Source: Cronobacter condimenti 1330
GTDB taxonomy: Bacteria > Pseudomonadota > Gammaproteobacteria > Enterobacterales > Enterobacteriaceae
Direction: 5' to 3'
Length of the DNA: 64,000 bases
Assembly: GCF_001277255.1 (NCBI RefSeq)
Contig: NZ_CP012264.1
Location: forward strand, 2,666,001-2,730,000
Each line of letters begins with the position of its first letter. The stretch's first letter is position 1. Of the stretch, positions 43,922 to 52,090 are shown in pieces. The translations under genes and the position numbers were made by a program. The notes under the pieces are model-generated. The model searched no databases. It was not told where the DNA came from and saw nothing but the letters and a program-made list of their open reading frames with translations.

Positions 43922-44446
43922 ATGGGTTTTTATACTCGACTCGAAAAAATAGATGCGGCAGTCAACCGCGGTTATGCCCGCTGGGGAAAATGGATCTGGA
44001 TGGGGTTATCGCTGCCAGTAGTGATATATGCCGCCTGGCTGATGTGGGCCAGTATCTGGGGGCCACCGACCGGGGCGGTAACGCTTATTATACACAGTGA
44101 GCTTGATCGCCCTGTTCTGGAGTTTAGCGTAAATGGTGTGGCGGGCTCAAATGCATCAGCCCATGGCGGTGGTGGCGCGACCTGTTGTGGCAGTATTAGT
44201 GGTGATGCCGCAGAGGTTATCTGGACATTAAGTACAACGCGTGCTCAGTATGATGCCGGGCTGCGTAAAGAAACTCGCCGTATTGTTATGCCACTCCCGA
44301 AGCGTGAATGGGGAGAAAACTATTTACATGTTTACTTCCTTCCAAAGGACAACGTTTATTTATGGTGGGGAACCGGGTTCTCACATCCGAATATTGATTC
44401 TCCTCCTGATAACACAAAGCAGACTACTCAAAAGGAGCCGCGATAA
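43922..44446 (+). CDS. DUF3304-like membrane protein, copy 1 (candidate immunity)
   Basis: 174 residues. The N-terminal 45 residues (MGFYTRLEKIDAAVNRGYARWGKW, then a membrane helix at ~24-46) are nearly identical to copy 2. The periplasmic part has the DUF3304-like pattern: SELDRPVLEFSVNGVAG, a CC pair, then VIWTLSTTRAQYDAG and LPKREWG. It is Gly-rich and shorter in the middle than copy 2. Family assignment is from memory. The stop overlaps the start of an effector fragment (TAATG). A location in the inner membrane facing the periplasm suits immunity to a membrane-attacking effector (inference). Confidence 0.65.
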   Translation: MGFYTRLEKIDAAVNRGYARWGKWIWMGLSLPVVIYAAWLMWASIWGPPTGAVTLIIHSELDRPVLEFSVNGVAGSNASAHGGGGATCCGSISGDAAEVIWTLSTTRAQYDAGLRKETRRIVMPLPKREWGENYLHVYFLPKDNVYLWWGTGFSHPNIDSPPDNTKQTTQKEPR

Positions 44447-44583
44447 TGGATATTGAAAGCCTTATTGCCGCGGCTAACCGCGCTCAGCAGGCCATTGAAC
44501 ACAATATGGGCAATTGTTCCCGCACCTGGCATATGGGTTTCTTTTTTGATGGCGTGGGGCGCAATAACTCCATGCGTCTTTAA
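44446..44583 (+). pseudogene. Truncated Tle1-type effector fragment
   Basis: 45 codons that match residues 1-40 of the effector at 45198-46991 (MDIESLIAAANRAQQAIEHN, then CSRTWHMGFFFDGVGRN) and then run out as NSMRL and stop. It is too short to be functional and marks a deletion or recombination point within a tandem duplication. It begins within the copy 1 stop codon. Confidence 0.9.
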
Positions 44584-44646
44584 ACAGTATCTCACGATAT
44601 TTAACGATGCGTTTCAAAACGGAATTTTACCTGACAAGGACTAAAA

Positions 44647-45192
44647 ATGGGTTTTTATACTCGACTCGAAAAAATAGATGCGGCAGTTAACCGCGGTTAT
44701 GCCCGCTGGGGAAAATGGATCTGGCTGGGGTTATCGCTGCCAGTGGTGATCTATGCCGCCTGGCTGGTGTGGGCCAGTATCTGGGGACCGCCGACCGGGG
44801 CGGTAGCGCTTATTATACACAGTGAACTTGATCGCCCTGTTCTGGAGTTTAGCGTTAATGGTGTGGCGGGAGGAAATGCCTTTGTTCGCGATAAGACAAA
44901 TTTTTATGCTTCTGATGGTGGCAAGTTAACCTGTTGTGGAATCATAAAAGGTGACACCGCAGAGGTTATCTGGACATTAAGTACGACGGGTGCTCAGTAT
45001 GATGCCGGGCTGCGTAAAGAAACTCGCCGTATTGTTATGCCACTCCCGAAGCGTGAGTGGGGAGAGGATAATTTACATGTGCACTTCTTACCGGGAGATA
45101 AAGTTCTATTAGGCTGGAGTAAAGATGCCTGGTCTCCCTATGAGAAGCGCCCGGATGAGATTATGCAGTCAAAAGAACAGGCCAGGAAATAA
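44647..45192 (+). CDS. DUF3304-like membrane protein, copy 2 (candidate immunity)
   Basis: 181 residues, paralogue of copy 1. The membrane-anchor half is almost identical, while the segment after NGVAG (GNAFVRDKTNFYASDGGKL) and the C-terminus (FLPGDKVLLGW onwards) differ. The CC pair and the VIWTLSTTGAQYDAG block are kept. The start follows GACAAGGACTAAAA. It lies 5 bases before the full-length effector gene, so it is the likely cognate partner. An adaptor role is an alternative. Confidence 0.68.
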   Translation: MGFYTRLEKIDAAVNRGYARWGKWIWLGLSLPVVIYAAWLVWASIWGPPTGAVALIIHSELDRPVLEFSVNGVAGGNAFVRDKTNFYASDGGKLTCCGIIKGDTAEVIWTLSTTGAQYDAGLRKETRRIVMPLPKREWGEDNLHVHFLPGDKVLLGWSKDAWSPYEKRPDEIMQSKEQARK

Positions 45193-45197
45193 TCGAT

Positions 45198-46991
45198 ATG
45201 CATCTCGAAAGTTTGATTGCCGCGGCAAACCGCGCTCAGCAGGCTATTGAACACAATATGGGCAATTGCTCCCGCACCTGGCATGTGGGTTTCTTTTTTG
45301 ACGGCGTGGGCCGTAATATTGAGCAGGACGCCACTCATCGTCGCCTGAGTAATATTGCGCGGTTGTTCAGAGCTTATCCCACACCTCAAATGAATAATTC
45401 CTATAATAATTATGATGCGCTTTACTTCTCAGGTCTCGGCACCCCCTTCCATGAAGATTTAAGCACCAAACTGCATACCATTATGGATGGCGCGCAAAAT
45501 ACCACGCTGGAGGATCTACACGATCAGCCCAAAGAGATGGCGAAAGACGCCGGTAAAGAGATACTGAAGGGCAAGAACTGGTACGAGGTTTTAAAAGACA
45601 GCAGTAAGAAACTGCTCAAGCCTGCCGAATGGCGCAATCTGGTAACGGACATAGGTACTGATATTGCGAAAAAAGTCAGTATTGAAGCCACGCCCTGTTT
45701 ACGCGATACACGCGTCATGGCAAATTTTTTAGTGACGGGTGTGGATACGCGCGTGACCTCCGCGAAACAGCAATTTGAGAGCTATTTCGAGCGCGCCAAA
45801 GCCAGCAGCGATGTTCCCATCAAACTTATCTCTATTTCCCTGTTTGGTTTCGATCTCGGCGCCACGCTCGCGCGGAAATTTCTTGACGATTTACTGGGCG
45901 AAATTTGCCAGAAACAAGGCGATCGCTACACCTGGCAGGGCATTCCGGTAGATATTCTCTTTACCGGGCTGTTTGACTGCTCGCGAGATACTTCCGCCAG
46001 TAACAATAATGGCATGGACTATTTTATCAGCGCCGCAGGCGGCCCGTTACGCTCGCTCAGCATGATGTTTGGCAGAAAATATATCGATCACTTTTCAGTG
46101 TTGCCCGATGCGGTGAAGAATGCGCTGCATCTGGTGGCGGCGCATGAGCGGCGGGTATGGCGCTGCCTGTATCGGCTCGGCAGCAATAACCCTAAACACC
46201 GCGAAGAGCTGTTGCCGGGCTGTAGCGAGGATATCGGCGGCGGGCTGAAAGCCAGCGAGCAGAAACCCAGCGCGGAGCTGTGCCGGGTGGCCCTGCACCG
46301 TATGTACCGGGAGGCGGCGATGGCGGGCGTGCCGTTTCCTGATTTCCAGACTCTCGAGAAAACCGATACTGATGTCGCCAGCTATTTCATCATGCAGGAT
46401 AACGTTGAAAACGCCTCTGTGGCGCAGTGGGTAAAGCGCTATCAGAAAGCCGTGCTGGGCAAAGCCGTCAGCCTCTCTACACAGAATCTGCATCTCGACA
46501 ACTACTTCGAATGGCTGGGGCAGCAATATTATCAGTATCGCCTTGCGCGCCAGCAGCTGGAGAAAGAGCAGGCAGACATTACGCTGGCGGCGGGCAGCAG
46601 CGCCGGGCTGCTCGGTATCACCCCGCAGGGGAAGCAGCAGGCGATGCACGTTCAGGCTAAAACTGAGGTGCTCGACAGCCACTGGGGCTGGTTAAACGAT
46701 ATTGATAGTGTCGCCCGCGACATCATTAACACCACAGAAGGCCCCGGCCCGTTCGATACCGCGATTAAGATAGCGCCTGACGTTTACGAGCCTGCCTACC
46801 GGCGGGCAAAGCGGTTTCACCAGTACAGGATCAACGCCTTTACCGGCGATGCGCCGCCGCAGCCCTGGTACAGGGCGCCGCCGGAAATATTCGCTTATTT
46901 TGTCCACGATCTCATCACGGTTGACAGAGGCGCGAGCATCTCAACGGATTTCTTCGTGGTACGCGCCGCAGAAACGCCGAAGCCTGAATAA
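45198..46991 (+). CDS. Tle1/DUF2235-type T6SS effector with altered nucleophile
   Basis: 597 residues. The N-terminal region carries the DUF2235 pattern: GFFFDGVGRNIEQD (FDG-N), later ISLFGFDLGATLARKF, FTGLFDCSRD and HLVAAHERRVWR, matching the lipase fold of Tle1 with the positions of nucleophile, acid and His-containing segment. Tle1 has GFSRG (GxSxG) at the nucleophile elbow; here it is GFDLG, so Ser is Asp219. The acid-like Asp260 is present. A standard Ser phospholipase mechanism is not possible if the alignment is right. No signal peptide. It may be a T6SS cargo delivered without an adjacent vgrG. It is followed by a terminator-like hairpin at 47038-47060. Confidence 0.72.
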   Translation: MHLESLIAAANRAQQAIEHNMGNCSRTWHVGFFFDGVGRNIEQDATHRRLSNIARLFRAYPTPQMNNSYNNYDALYFSGLGTPFHEDLSTKLHTIMDGAQNTTLEDLHDQPKEMAKDAGKEILKGKNWYEVLKDSSKKLLKPAEWRNLVTDIGTDIAKKVSIEATPCLRDTRVMANFLVTGVDTRVTSAKQQFESYFERAKASSDVPIKLISISLFGFDLGATLARKFLDDLLGEICQKQGDRYTWQGIPVDILFTGLFDCSRDTSASNNNGMDYFISAAGGPLRSLSMMFGRKYIDHFSVLPDAVKNALHLVAAHERRVWRCLYRLGSNNPKHREELLPGCSEDIGGGLKASEQKPSAELCRVALHRMYREAAMAGVPFPDFQTLEKTDTDVASYFIMQDNVENASVAQWVKRYQKAVLGKAVSLSTQNLHLDNYFEWLGQQYYQYRLARQQLEKEQADITLAAGSSAGLLGITPQGKQQAMHVQAKTEVLDSHWGWLNDIDSVARDIINTTEGPGPFDTAIKIAPDVYEPAYRRAKRFHQYRINAFTGDAPPQPWYRAPPEIFAYFVHDLITVDRGASISTDFFVVRAAETPKPE

Positions 46992-47037
46992 CCCCGCCAT
47001 CGCGTATGTGCCTGCGAATTATCAAGCCCATAACTAT

Positions 47038-47060
47038 AAAGCCCGCATAATGCGGGCTTT
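47038..47060 (+). terminator. Terminator after the Tle1-type gene
   Basis: AAGCCCGC and GCGGGCTT with loop ATAAT; the stem is clear but the T-run is short. Confidence 0.6.
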
Positions 47061-47101
47061 AGTTGCGGCGCGCGGCGGTCTCGCCATACCGCAGGCATAA
47101 A

Positions 47102-47122
47102 AAAACCGCCGAAGCGGTTTTT
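47102..47122 (-). terminator. Terminator of tmaR
   Basis: AACCGC and GCGGTT with loop TTCG; on the minus strand a run of T follows, just past the tmaR stop. Confidence 0.75.
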
Positions 47123-47129
47123 TCAGAAC

Positions 47130-47465
47130 TTATTCGCCTTTCGGCTCGTGGACTTTCAGCTCGCCCATCGCCTTGAGCTTTTTCGAAATCTCGCGACGCT
47201 CTTTGGAGATTTCAGCGTTTTTGATGATGTAATCATCAACGCGGTCTTCGTAGTCGCTCTTCATGCTGGCGATGATGCCCTGGATGGATTCCACGCTCAT
47301 GCCCGGCTTGATGTAGTCGCTCAGGTTATCGAGCAGCAACACGCGTTTCTGGTTGTCACGGATTTTCTTCTCGACATCCTGAATCTCGCGCTGCAGCTTG
47401 TTCTTACGGCGGAACAGACGTACGAACTCAAGAACGTCCTGGAATGAAGGTTTGCTGTTTTCCAT
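47130..47465 (-). CDS. tmaR: PTS regulator TmaR (YeeX)
   Basis: Forms polar clusters that sequester Enzyme I of the sugar phosphotransferase system in Escherichia. 111 residues, mostly coiled-coil with KPSFQDVLEFVRLFRRKNKL, QRVLLLDNLSDYIKPGMS and YEDRVDDYIIKNAEISKERRE. Almost identical to Escherichia YeeX except at its C-terminus. It follows the end of the T6SS-like module and restores the backbone order. Confidence 0.97.
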   Translation of the reverse strand: MENSKPSFQDVLEFVRLFRRKNKLQREIQDVEKKIRDNQKRVLLLDNLSDYIKPGMSVESIQGIIASMKSDYEDRVDDYIIKNAEISKERREISKKLKAMGELKVHEPKGE

Positions 47466-47633
47466 TTTTACACCCCTGCTGAATATAAGACTCGGATTCG
47501 TTAAAACAACCGCATAGCGTCAACCTTACTGGCAGCGGCGGTTGATGACAATGGTTTTATCCCGTTCAGGATGCCTGCTTCTATCATACTCTGAAACGCT
47601 GCTGAATCGAAACAAGCGCTGGTTGTCTGCGGG

Positions 47634-48692
47634 TTATTTGCGCAGCGCCCGGCAGATAAGCTGGGAAAGACGCTCCAGCTGCTGCGCCAGTTCCATACTT
47701 AACCATACATAGCCGTGAATGGGCGTTTCTACCAGGGCGTCCTGCTGCCCTTCTTTCATCATGGCGCGCAGCTCCTTCGCAATCTCAGTGAGTTTTTCCC
47801 GGTTTGCCAACACCGGCGATGGGTTACCTTCGCGTAACGCCTGCGCTATCGCCGTTAAGGTTTTTTCCGTCATCTGCTGTGAATCACGCAAAGTGCGGGC
47901 GTTGATCATTAAAAAGTGGCTTTCACGAGATGCCCACCAGGCATTGATTTGCATCTCAAGCGTACAGACCATATTGCGGCTGGTTGTCTGGATAGCCTCG
48001 AAAATCGCGCGCTGAATGTGCGTTTCTTTACTGGCGGGCGTGATAAACGCGCGCAGCTTAACGACGCTGCCAAGAATCTGTTGCAGCGGCTTATCAAGCC
48101 GCGGGCGCTCAACCAGGTTTGGCGACATGCCGGCGTGGTAAATCTTGCTGAAGTCAGTGACAAAGTGCGCCATCTGAATACGCCAGTGAATAAATGCGCG
48201 CTGCGGCCAGAGGCTTGTGAAAAGCATCGCCAGCAGCGACCCGAAAATCACGTCACCGCCACGCCAGAGCGCCACCAGCATATCGCCCTGCGGCGCGCCC
48301 ACGACAACCGAGAGCGTAATGCCGATAAGCAGTGCCTGGTACGGTCGTTTGCCAAGCGCCAGAAAGCCACACAAAAACATTGCCAGCGCGCACCACAGCA
48401 GCATCACTGGCAGCGACCAGCCTTCCAGCTGGAGTGCCACCAGCCCGAGCACAGCGCCCAGGATAGTACCGCCGATGCGCTCAAACGCGCGCGGCACGAC
48501 ATTGCCCCAGAAAGAAATCGGCCCCATCACGACTACAAGCGTAATCAGCGGCCAGGTGCCTTCCGGTACGTTCAGCATCCGCACCAGTAAAAATGTCAGA
48601 ATAAACGCCAGCGCAATGCGCACACCATGCACGATGCGGTAATGCTGGTAGAGACGAATTTCGAAAGAGGTCAGCGATTTATCAGCACGCAC
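47634..48692 (-). CDS. yeeA: FUSC-family inner-membrane protein YeeA
   Basis: FUSC/aromatic-acid exporter-like membrane protein of unknown substrate. The start is taken at GTG 48692 ((M)RADKSLTSFEIRLYQHYR), which gives 352 residues, the Escherichia length; an upstream TTG extension to 48773 has no ribosome site. About six membrane segments lie in residues 20-165, with WPLITLVVVMGPISFWGNVVPRAFERIGGT region, then a helical cytosolic part. Ends GYVWLSMELAQQLERL and CRALRK like Escherichia. Confidence 0.9.
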   Translation of the reverse strand: MRADKSLTSFEIRLYQHYRIVHGVRIALAFILTFLLVRMLNVPEGTWPLITLVVVMGPISFWGNVVPRAFERIGGTILGAVLGLVALQLEGWSLPVMLLWCALAMFLCGFLALGKRPYQALLIGITLSVVVGAPQGDMLVALWRGGDVIFGSLLAMLFTSLWPQRAFIHWRIQMAHFVTDFSKIYHAGMSPNLVERPRLDKPLQQILGSVVKLRAFITPASKETHIQRAIFEAIQTTSRNMVCTLEMQINAWWASRESHFLMINARTLRDSQQMTEKTLTAIAQALREGNPSPVLANREKLTEIAKELRAMMKEGQQDALVETPIHGYVWLSMELAQQLERLSQLICRALRK

Positions 48693-48892
48693 GCTTACTT
48701 TCCCGTTTAAACCATAATGAAAACGTTGTTTCAGGCGAAAGGCCTGAAAATAAGGGGCGCTATTTTCTGACAAAAAGGGGGGAAAAGCTGTAAATTTTCG
48801 GAAATGAGGCGCGAATAATCGCAGTTTTAACGTTATTGTGCATTTTATTTAACAAAACGACGCGCCCGCGGTCTTCCAGGGGCGCGCCTCTA

Positions 48893-49366
48893 TTATTCGC
48901 CAGAAGGCTGAACCGGGATATACATGTCTATTTCCCAGAAACCCTCACGCTTGCCGTCGTTAAGATAGATTTCAAAGCACGGGCGCGCCGCCATCTGGTA
49001 GCGCACGTCCTGCTGTAGACGGGCAAAGAACGCAAGCCAGGACGCGGCGAAATCGTTATTTTCCACGCGCGCGCGGGCCACAGCATATTGCCCCCCCGGC
49101 AAATCCGTCAGGATCACGCCGACGCTATTCTCAGGCACCGAAAAATCCGCAGGGACTTCCACTACCGTATCGGCACGCAATTTTTCTGGCGCAACCTGTT
49201 GTGGATTATCGTAGTAGACTGCAATCCACGCCTGTGGCTGGATGTGGAAGTTATCCACCCACATCGCCAGTTGCTCAAACCCCTGCGGCACCGTTTTTTC
49301 CCACGGGCCGACCAGGTGAAAACCAGCAATTTTTCGCGTAACGACATGCTCGATGCTGTAATCCAT
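48893..49366 (-). CDS. sbmC: DNA gyrase inhibitor SbmC (GyrI)
   Basis: Small protein that protects gyrase from microcin B17 and CcdB and slightly inhibits supercoiling. 157 residues with the GyrI-like fold: AGFHLVGPWEKTVPQGFEQL, VYYDNPQQVAPEKL, GVILTDLPGGQYAVARARV and FEIYLNDGKREGFWEIDMY. ATG at 49366 is preferred to the GTG two codons earlier because GAGGAG lies at proper spacing. Escherichia sbmC has a LexA operator; I found none here. Confidence 0.94.
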   Translation of the reverse strand: MDYSIEHVVTRKIAGFHLVGPWEKTVPQGFEQLAMWVDNFHIQPQAWIAVYYDNPQQVAPEKLRADTVVEVPADFSVPENSVGVILTDLPGGQYAVARARVENNDFAASWLAFFARLQQDVRYQMAARPCFEIYLNDGKREGFWEIDMYIPVQPSGE

Positions 49367-49453
49367 GTTCACTCCTCGCAGTTCAAAATAGCGAGTATAG
49401 TGTGTGGCGCTCCGCCAGGTGTCTGTGAGCGCCTTCGCGTTGGAAAAAAACGG

Positions 49454-50626
49454 TTACAGCGTCAGGTGCAGCCAGTCGCCAAAGCGCGAGAACATACCGC
49501 CTTTTTTCACACTTTCAAGCGTCACCAGCGGCAGACGGGCAATAATCGTTTCACCGTTGTAAAGCTCAATTTCGCCGACCCGCTCATTGGCCTTCAGCGG
49601 CGCGTCAAGGCGCTCGCGATCGAGCAGATATTTCGCCTTCACGTTCGCAAGCTGCGTTTTTGGAAGCGTCAGCCAGAAATCACGGTCGGTGCCCACAGTC
49701 ACCTGCTCGTTTTTCCCATACCAGACGCGCTCGGTGCCCACTTTTTTGCCTTTTTGCAGGATCTCTACCGTATCGAACGTCTGCTGCCCCCAGTGCAACA
49801 GTTTGCGGGCCTGATCTTCACGCCCTTTCGGGCTGTCCGCGCCCATGATGACCGCAATAAGGCGACGCTTGCCGTCAACGCTTGAGGCGATAAGGTTAAA
49901 GCCCGCGCCAGAGGTGTGGCCGGTTTTCAGACCATCGACATTCAGCGTTTTATCCCACAGCAGCCCGTTGCGGTTCTGCTGCGTGATACCGTTCCAGGTC
50001 AGGCTCTTTTCGCTGTACATATGATAAAACGCCGGCTCGCCGTGGATAATGGCGCGTGAAAGTACCGCAAGATCATAGGCGGAGCTGTGCTGTCCCGGCG
50101 CGTCCAGGCCATGTACCGTTTCGAAATGGGTATCTTTAAGGCCAAGCTTTTGCACGTAATCATTCATCATGGCGACAAACTGCGGCTGGCCGCCCGCCAC
50201 ATAATCCGCCAGCGCCACACAGGCGTCGTTGCCGGAATCGACAATCAACCCGCGGCTCAAATCACGTACGGTGACCCGATCGCCTGCTTTCAGGAACATC
50301 AGCGAGGAGCCTTCAAACACCGGGTTATCCTTCGCCCAGGCGTCCTTCCCGACGGTGACAATATCGTCCGGGGTAATGCGGTGGCTGTCGATAGCCCTAT
50401 CCACCACATAGCCGGTCATTAATTTCGTCAGGCTCGCCGGATTACGCTGTTGATGCTCGTTATTCGCCGCCAGTATTTGTCCGGTCGTGTAATCCATTAA
50501 CACATAGCTGCCCGCCATAATGGCAGGCGGCTGCGGCATGGAGAGCGCGGCGGCGTGCGCCTGCGCGGTAATACCGGCCAGCATGATGCAGGAAACGGCA
50601 ATCATAGGTCTAAATTTCAACAGCAT
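49454..50626 (-). CDS. dacD: D-alanyl-D-alanine carboxypeptidase DacD (PBP6b)
   Basis: Periplasmic low-molecular-weight penicillin-binding protein that trims pentapeptides. 390 residues with an N-terminal signal peptide (~1-26, ending AHAAA). Active-site motifs are SLTK, SGND (SxN) and KTGHTSG. A C-terminal beta domain and an amphipathic tail (GDWLHLTL) follow, typical of membrane-anchored PBPs. Near-complete match to Escherichia DacD in the catalytic part. It is divergent from the acyltransferase gene. Confidence 0.96.
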   Translation of the reverse strand: MLLKFRPMIAVSCIMLAGITAQAHAAALSMPQPPAIMAGSYVLMDYTTGQILAANNEHQQRNPASLTKLMTGYVVDRAIDSHRITPDDIVTVGKDAWAKDNPVFEGSSLMFLKAGDRVTVRDLSRGLIVDSGNDACVALADYVAGGQPQFVAMMNDYVQKLGLKDTHFETVHGLDAPGQHSSAYDLAVLSRAIIHGEPAFYHMYSEKSLTWNGITQQNRNGLLWDKTLNVDGLKTGHTSGAGFNLIASSVDGKRRLIAVIMGADSPKGREDQARKLLHWGQQTFDTVEILQKGKKVGTERVWYGKNEQVTVGTDRDFWLTLPKTQLANVKAKYLLDRERLDAPLKANERVGEIELYNGETIIARLPLVTLESVKKGGMFSRFGDWLHLTL

Positions 50627-50862
50627 ATCCTCAGTAACTTCGCGATGGGGCGCCTTTTTTACGGCAGTTTTTATTTCCTTGCTCCGGTAAATTGCAAGAA
50701 AATATGAATAAGACGTGTCTTAACGTAAATTCCCTTCGTTTCGTTAACCCATCGTCTTCTGGCTGCGGAAAATCTGATATTCCATATTTCACGTACTCTT
50801 CCGATTGTGATAAAGGCCGACTCTTTTTAGCCTGGTGACTTTTAAAGGTTGAGGAGAAGGGT

Positions 50863-52014
50863 ATGGCGCAGGGTAAAAGCTGGTCGCCGGAGCTGGAGGG
50901 ATTGCGCGGTCTCGCGTCGCTATGGGTACTGCTGGGGCATATTTGCCTGTTGGTGCAGTGCCGCATTCCTCTGTTATACGATCCGGGTATGGGCGTCGAT
51001 CTGTTTATTTTGCTGTCAGGGTTCCTGATGGCGAAAAATTATCTGGAGCGTCAGGACATTGAACCCTGGACCCACGCTCACACCATCCGGAATTTCTGGC
51101 TAAGGCGGTTCTTTCGTATCGCGCCGCTCTATTATTTCCTGCTGCTGTTAGCGCTTATTTTCGGCGCCGCGTTCGGTGAATGGCGCGATGTTATCGCGCA
51201 GGCCTGGCCCTCCACTCAGACGGAAAGTCAGCGCTACGCAGACACCTCGGCAGGCAATATCCTCGCGCATATTTCTTTTGTGTTCGGCGCTATCCCGTAT
51301 TATTCCTTCCGCACGGTATTACCGGACTGGAGCATCGGGCTGGAAATGCAGTTCTACCTGCTGTTCCCGTTCATTATGTTGCTGGTAATGCGCTGGGGCT
51401 TTTTGGCCGCGGCGTTCGCGGTCATGATCGGCTGCTTTGCAGCGCGCTGGGCGTTCCCGGGGTATTTCGAAGCCTTCCCGATGCCCTCAATGATCCTGAT
51501 TAAATTGCCGCTGTTCGTCGCGGGCATGCTGATTGCCGCCGCCGTGCGCGATAACCGTCGCCTGTTACTGTTGCTGGCATTTCTGGCGCCGGTGCTCGCC
51601 TGGCAGATGCATATCGCGGTCACACCGAATCGTCTTATTGCCCAGTGCGTGATGATTGCAGGCCTCGGCGCGCTGCTGTGGCAGGCCCGGGCGGGCTCGT
51701 TGCTGCATCAGGCCATGCGTCTGCCGCGCTGGCTCCTGACGCGCCGCGTCAGCCAGTTTATGGGCGATGTGTCGTACTCCGTCTACCTGCTGCACCTGAT
51801 GATTGTTATCCCGGTCATCGGGCTGCTGGTGGAGCACACCGCGTTCGCGCAACATGCCTCGCCGGTGCGTCTGCTGATTGCAGCGGCCATCAGTTTGCCT
51901 GTGACTTACGGGCTTGCCACCGTGCTGTTCCACCGCGTCGAGAAACCGGGCATTGCGCTGGGTAAACGGCTGATTACGCGCAAGCCGGTCCAGCCGGAGC
52001 AAGTCTTGCCGTAA
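50863..52014 (+). CDS. OafA/YrhL-type membrane acyltransferase
   Basis: Acyltransferase 3 family, 383 residues with about ten membrane segments. The N-terminal motif ELEGLRGLASLWVLLGH contains the conserved Arg and His of the family; DWSIGLEMQFYLLFPF is the second family block. Such enzymes O-acetylate surface sugars (lipopolysaccharide, enterobacterial glycans or peptidoglycan); the target here is unknown. GGAGAAGGGT precedes ATG. It ends just before a strong intrinsic terminator. Not present at this place in Escherichia. Confidence 0.87.
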   Translation: MAQGKSWSPELEGLRGLASLWVLLGHICLLVQCRIPLLYDPGMGVDLFILLSGFLMAKNYLERQDIEPWTHAHTIRNFWLRRFFRIAPLYYFLLLLALIFGAAFGEWRDVIAQAWPSTQTESQRYADTSAGNILAHISFVFGAIPYYSFRTVLPDWSIGLEMQFYLLFPFIMLLVMRWGFLAAAFAVMIGCFAARWAFPGYFEAFPMPSMILIKLPLFVAGMLIAAAVRDNRRLLLLLAFLAPVLAWQMHIAVTPNRLIAQCVMIAGLGALLWQARAGSLLHQAMRLPRWLLTRRVSQFMGDVSYSVYLLHLMIVIPVIGLLVEHTAFAQHASPVRLLIAAAISLPVTYGLATVLFHRVEKPGIALGKRLITRKPVQPEQVLP

Positions 52015-52036
52015 AGCGCTGCCACTTCTTCCTGAG

Positions 52037-52068
52037 AGGGCTATGGTTTACCATAGCCCTGTTTTTTT
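52037..52068 (+). terminator. Terminator of the acyltransferase gene
   Basis: AGGGCTATGG-TTTA-CCATAGCCCT makes a perfect 10-base stem followed by G and seven T residues. An in-frame ATG of sbcB lies inside its left arm and is not the real start. Confidence 0.92.
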
Positions 52069-52090
52069 ACTTACTCTGGATGGTGACCTG

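Larger units (their letters stand above)
43902..45318 (+). repeat. Tandem duplication of a DUF3304-effector module
   Basis: Two copies in direct orientation: 43902-44565 and 44627-45318. Both begin with TTACCTGACA(G/A)GGA, contain a DUF3304-like gene and end after the first ~40 codons of the effector gene. Sequence identity is high at both ends and low in the middle of the DUF3304-like gene (after NGVAG) and at its C-terminus. Confidence 0.85.

Noticed and set aside
47916..48590. 224-codon open frame on the plus strand
   Set aside because: Antisense to yeeA; no ribosome site or known fold.
49367..49453. LexA site before sbmC
   Set aside because: sbmC is SOS-controlled in Escherichia, but no CTGT-N8-ACAG-like dyad is visible here.
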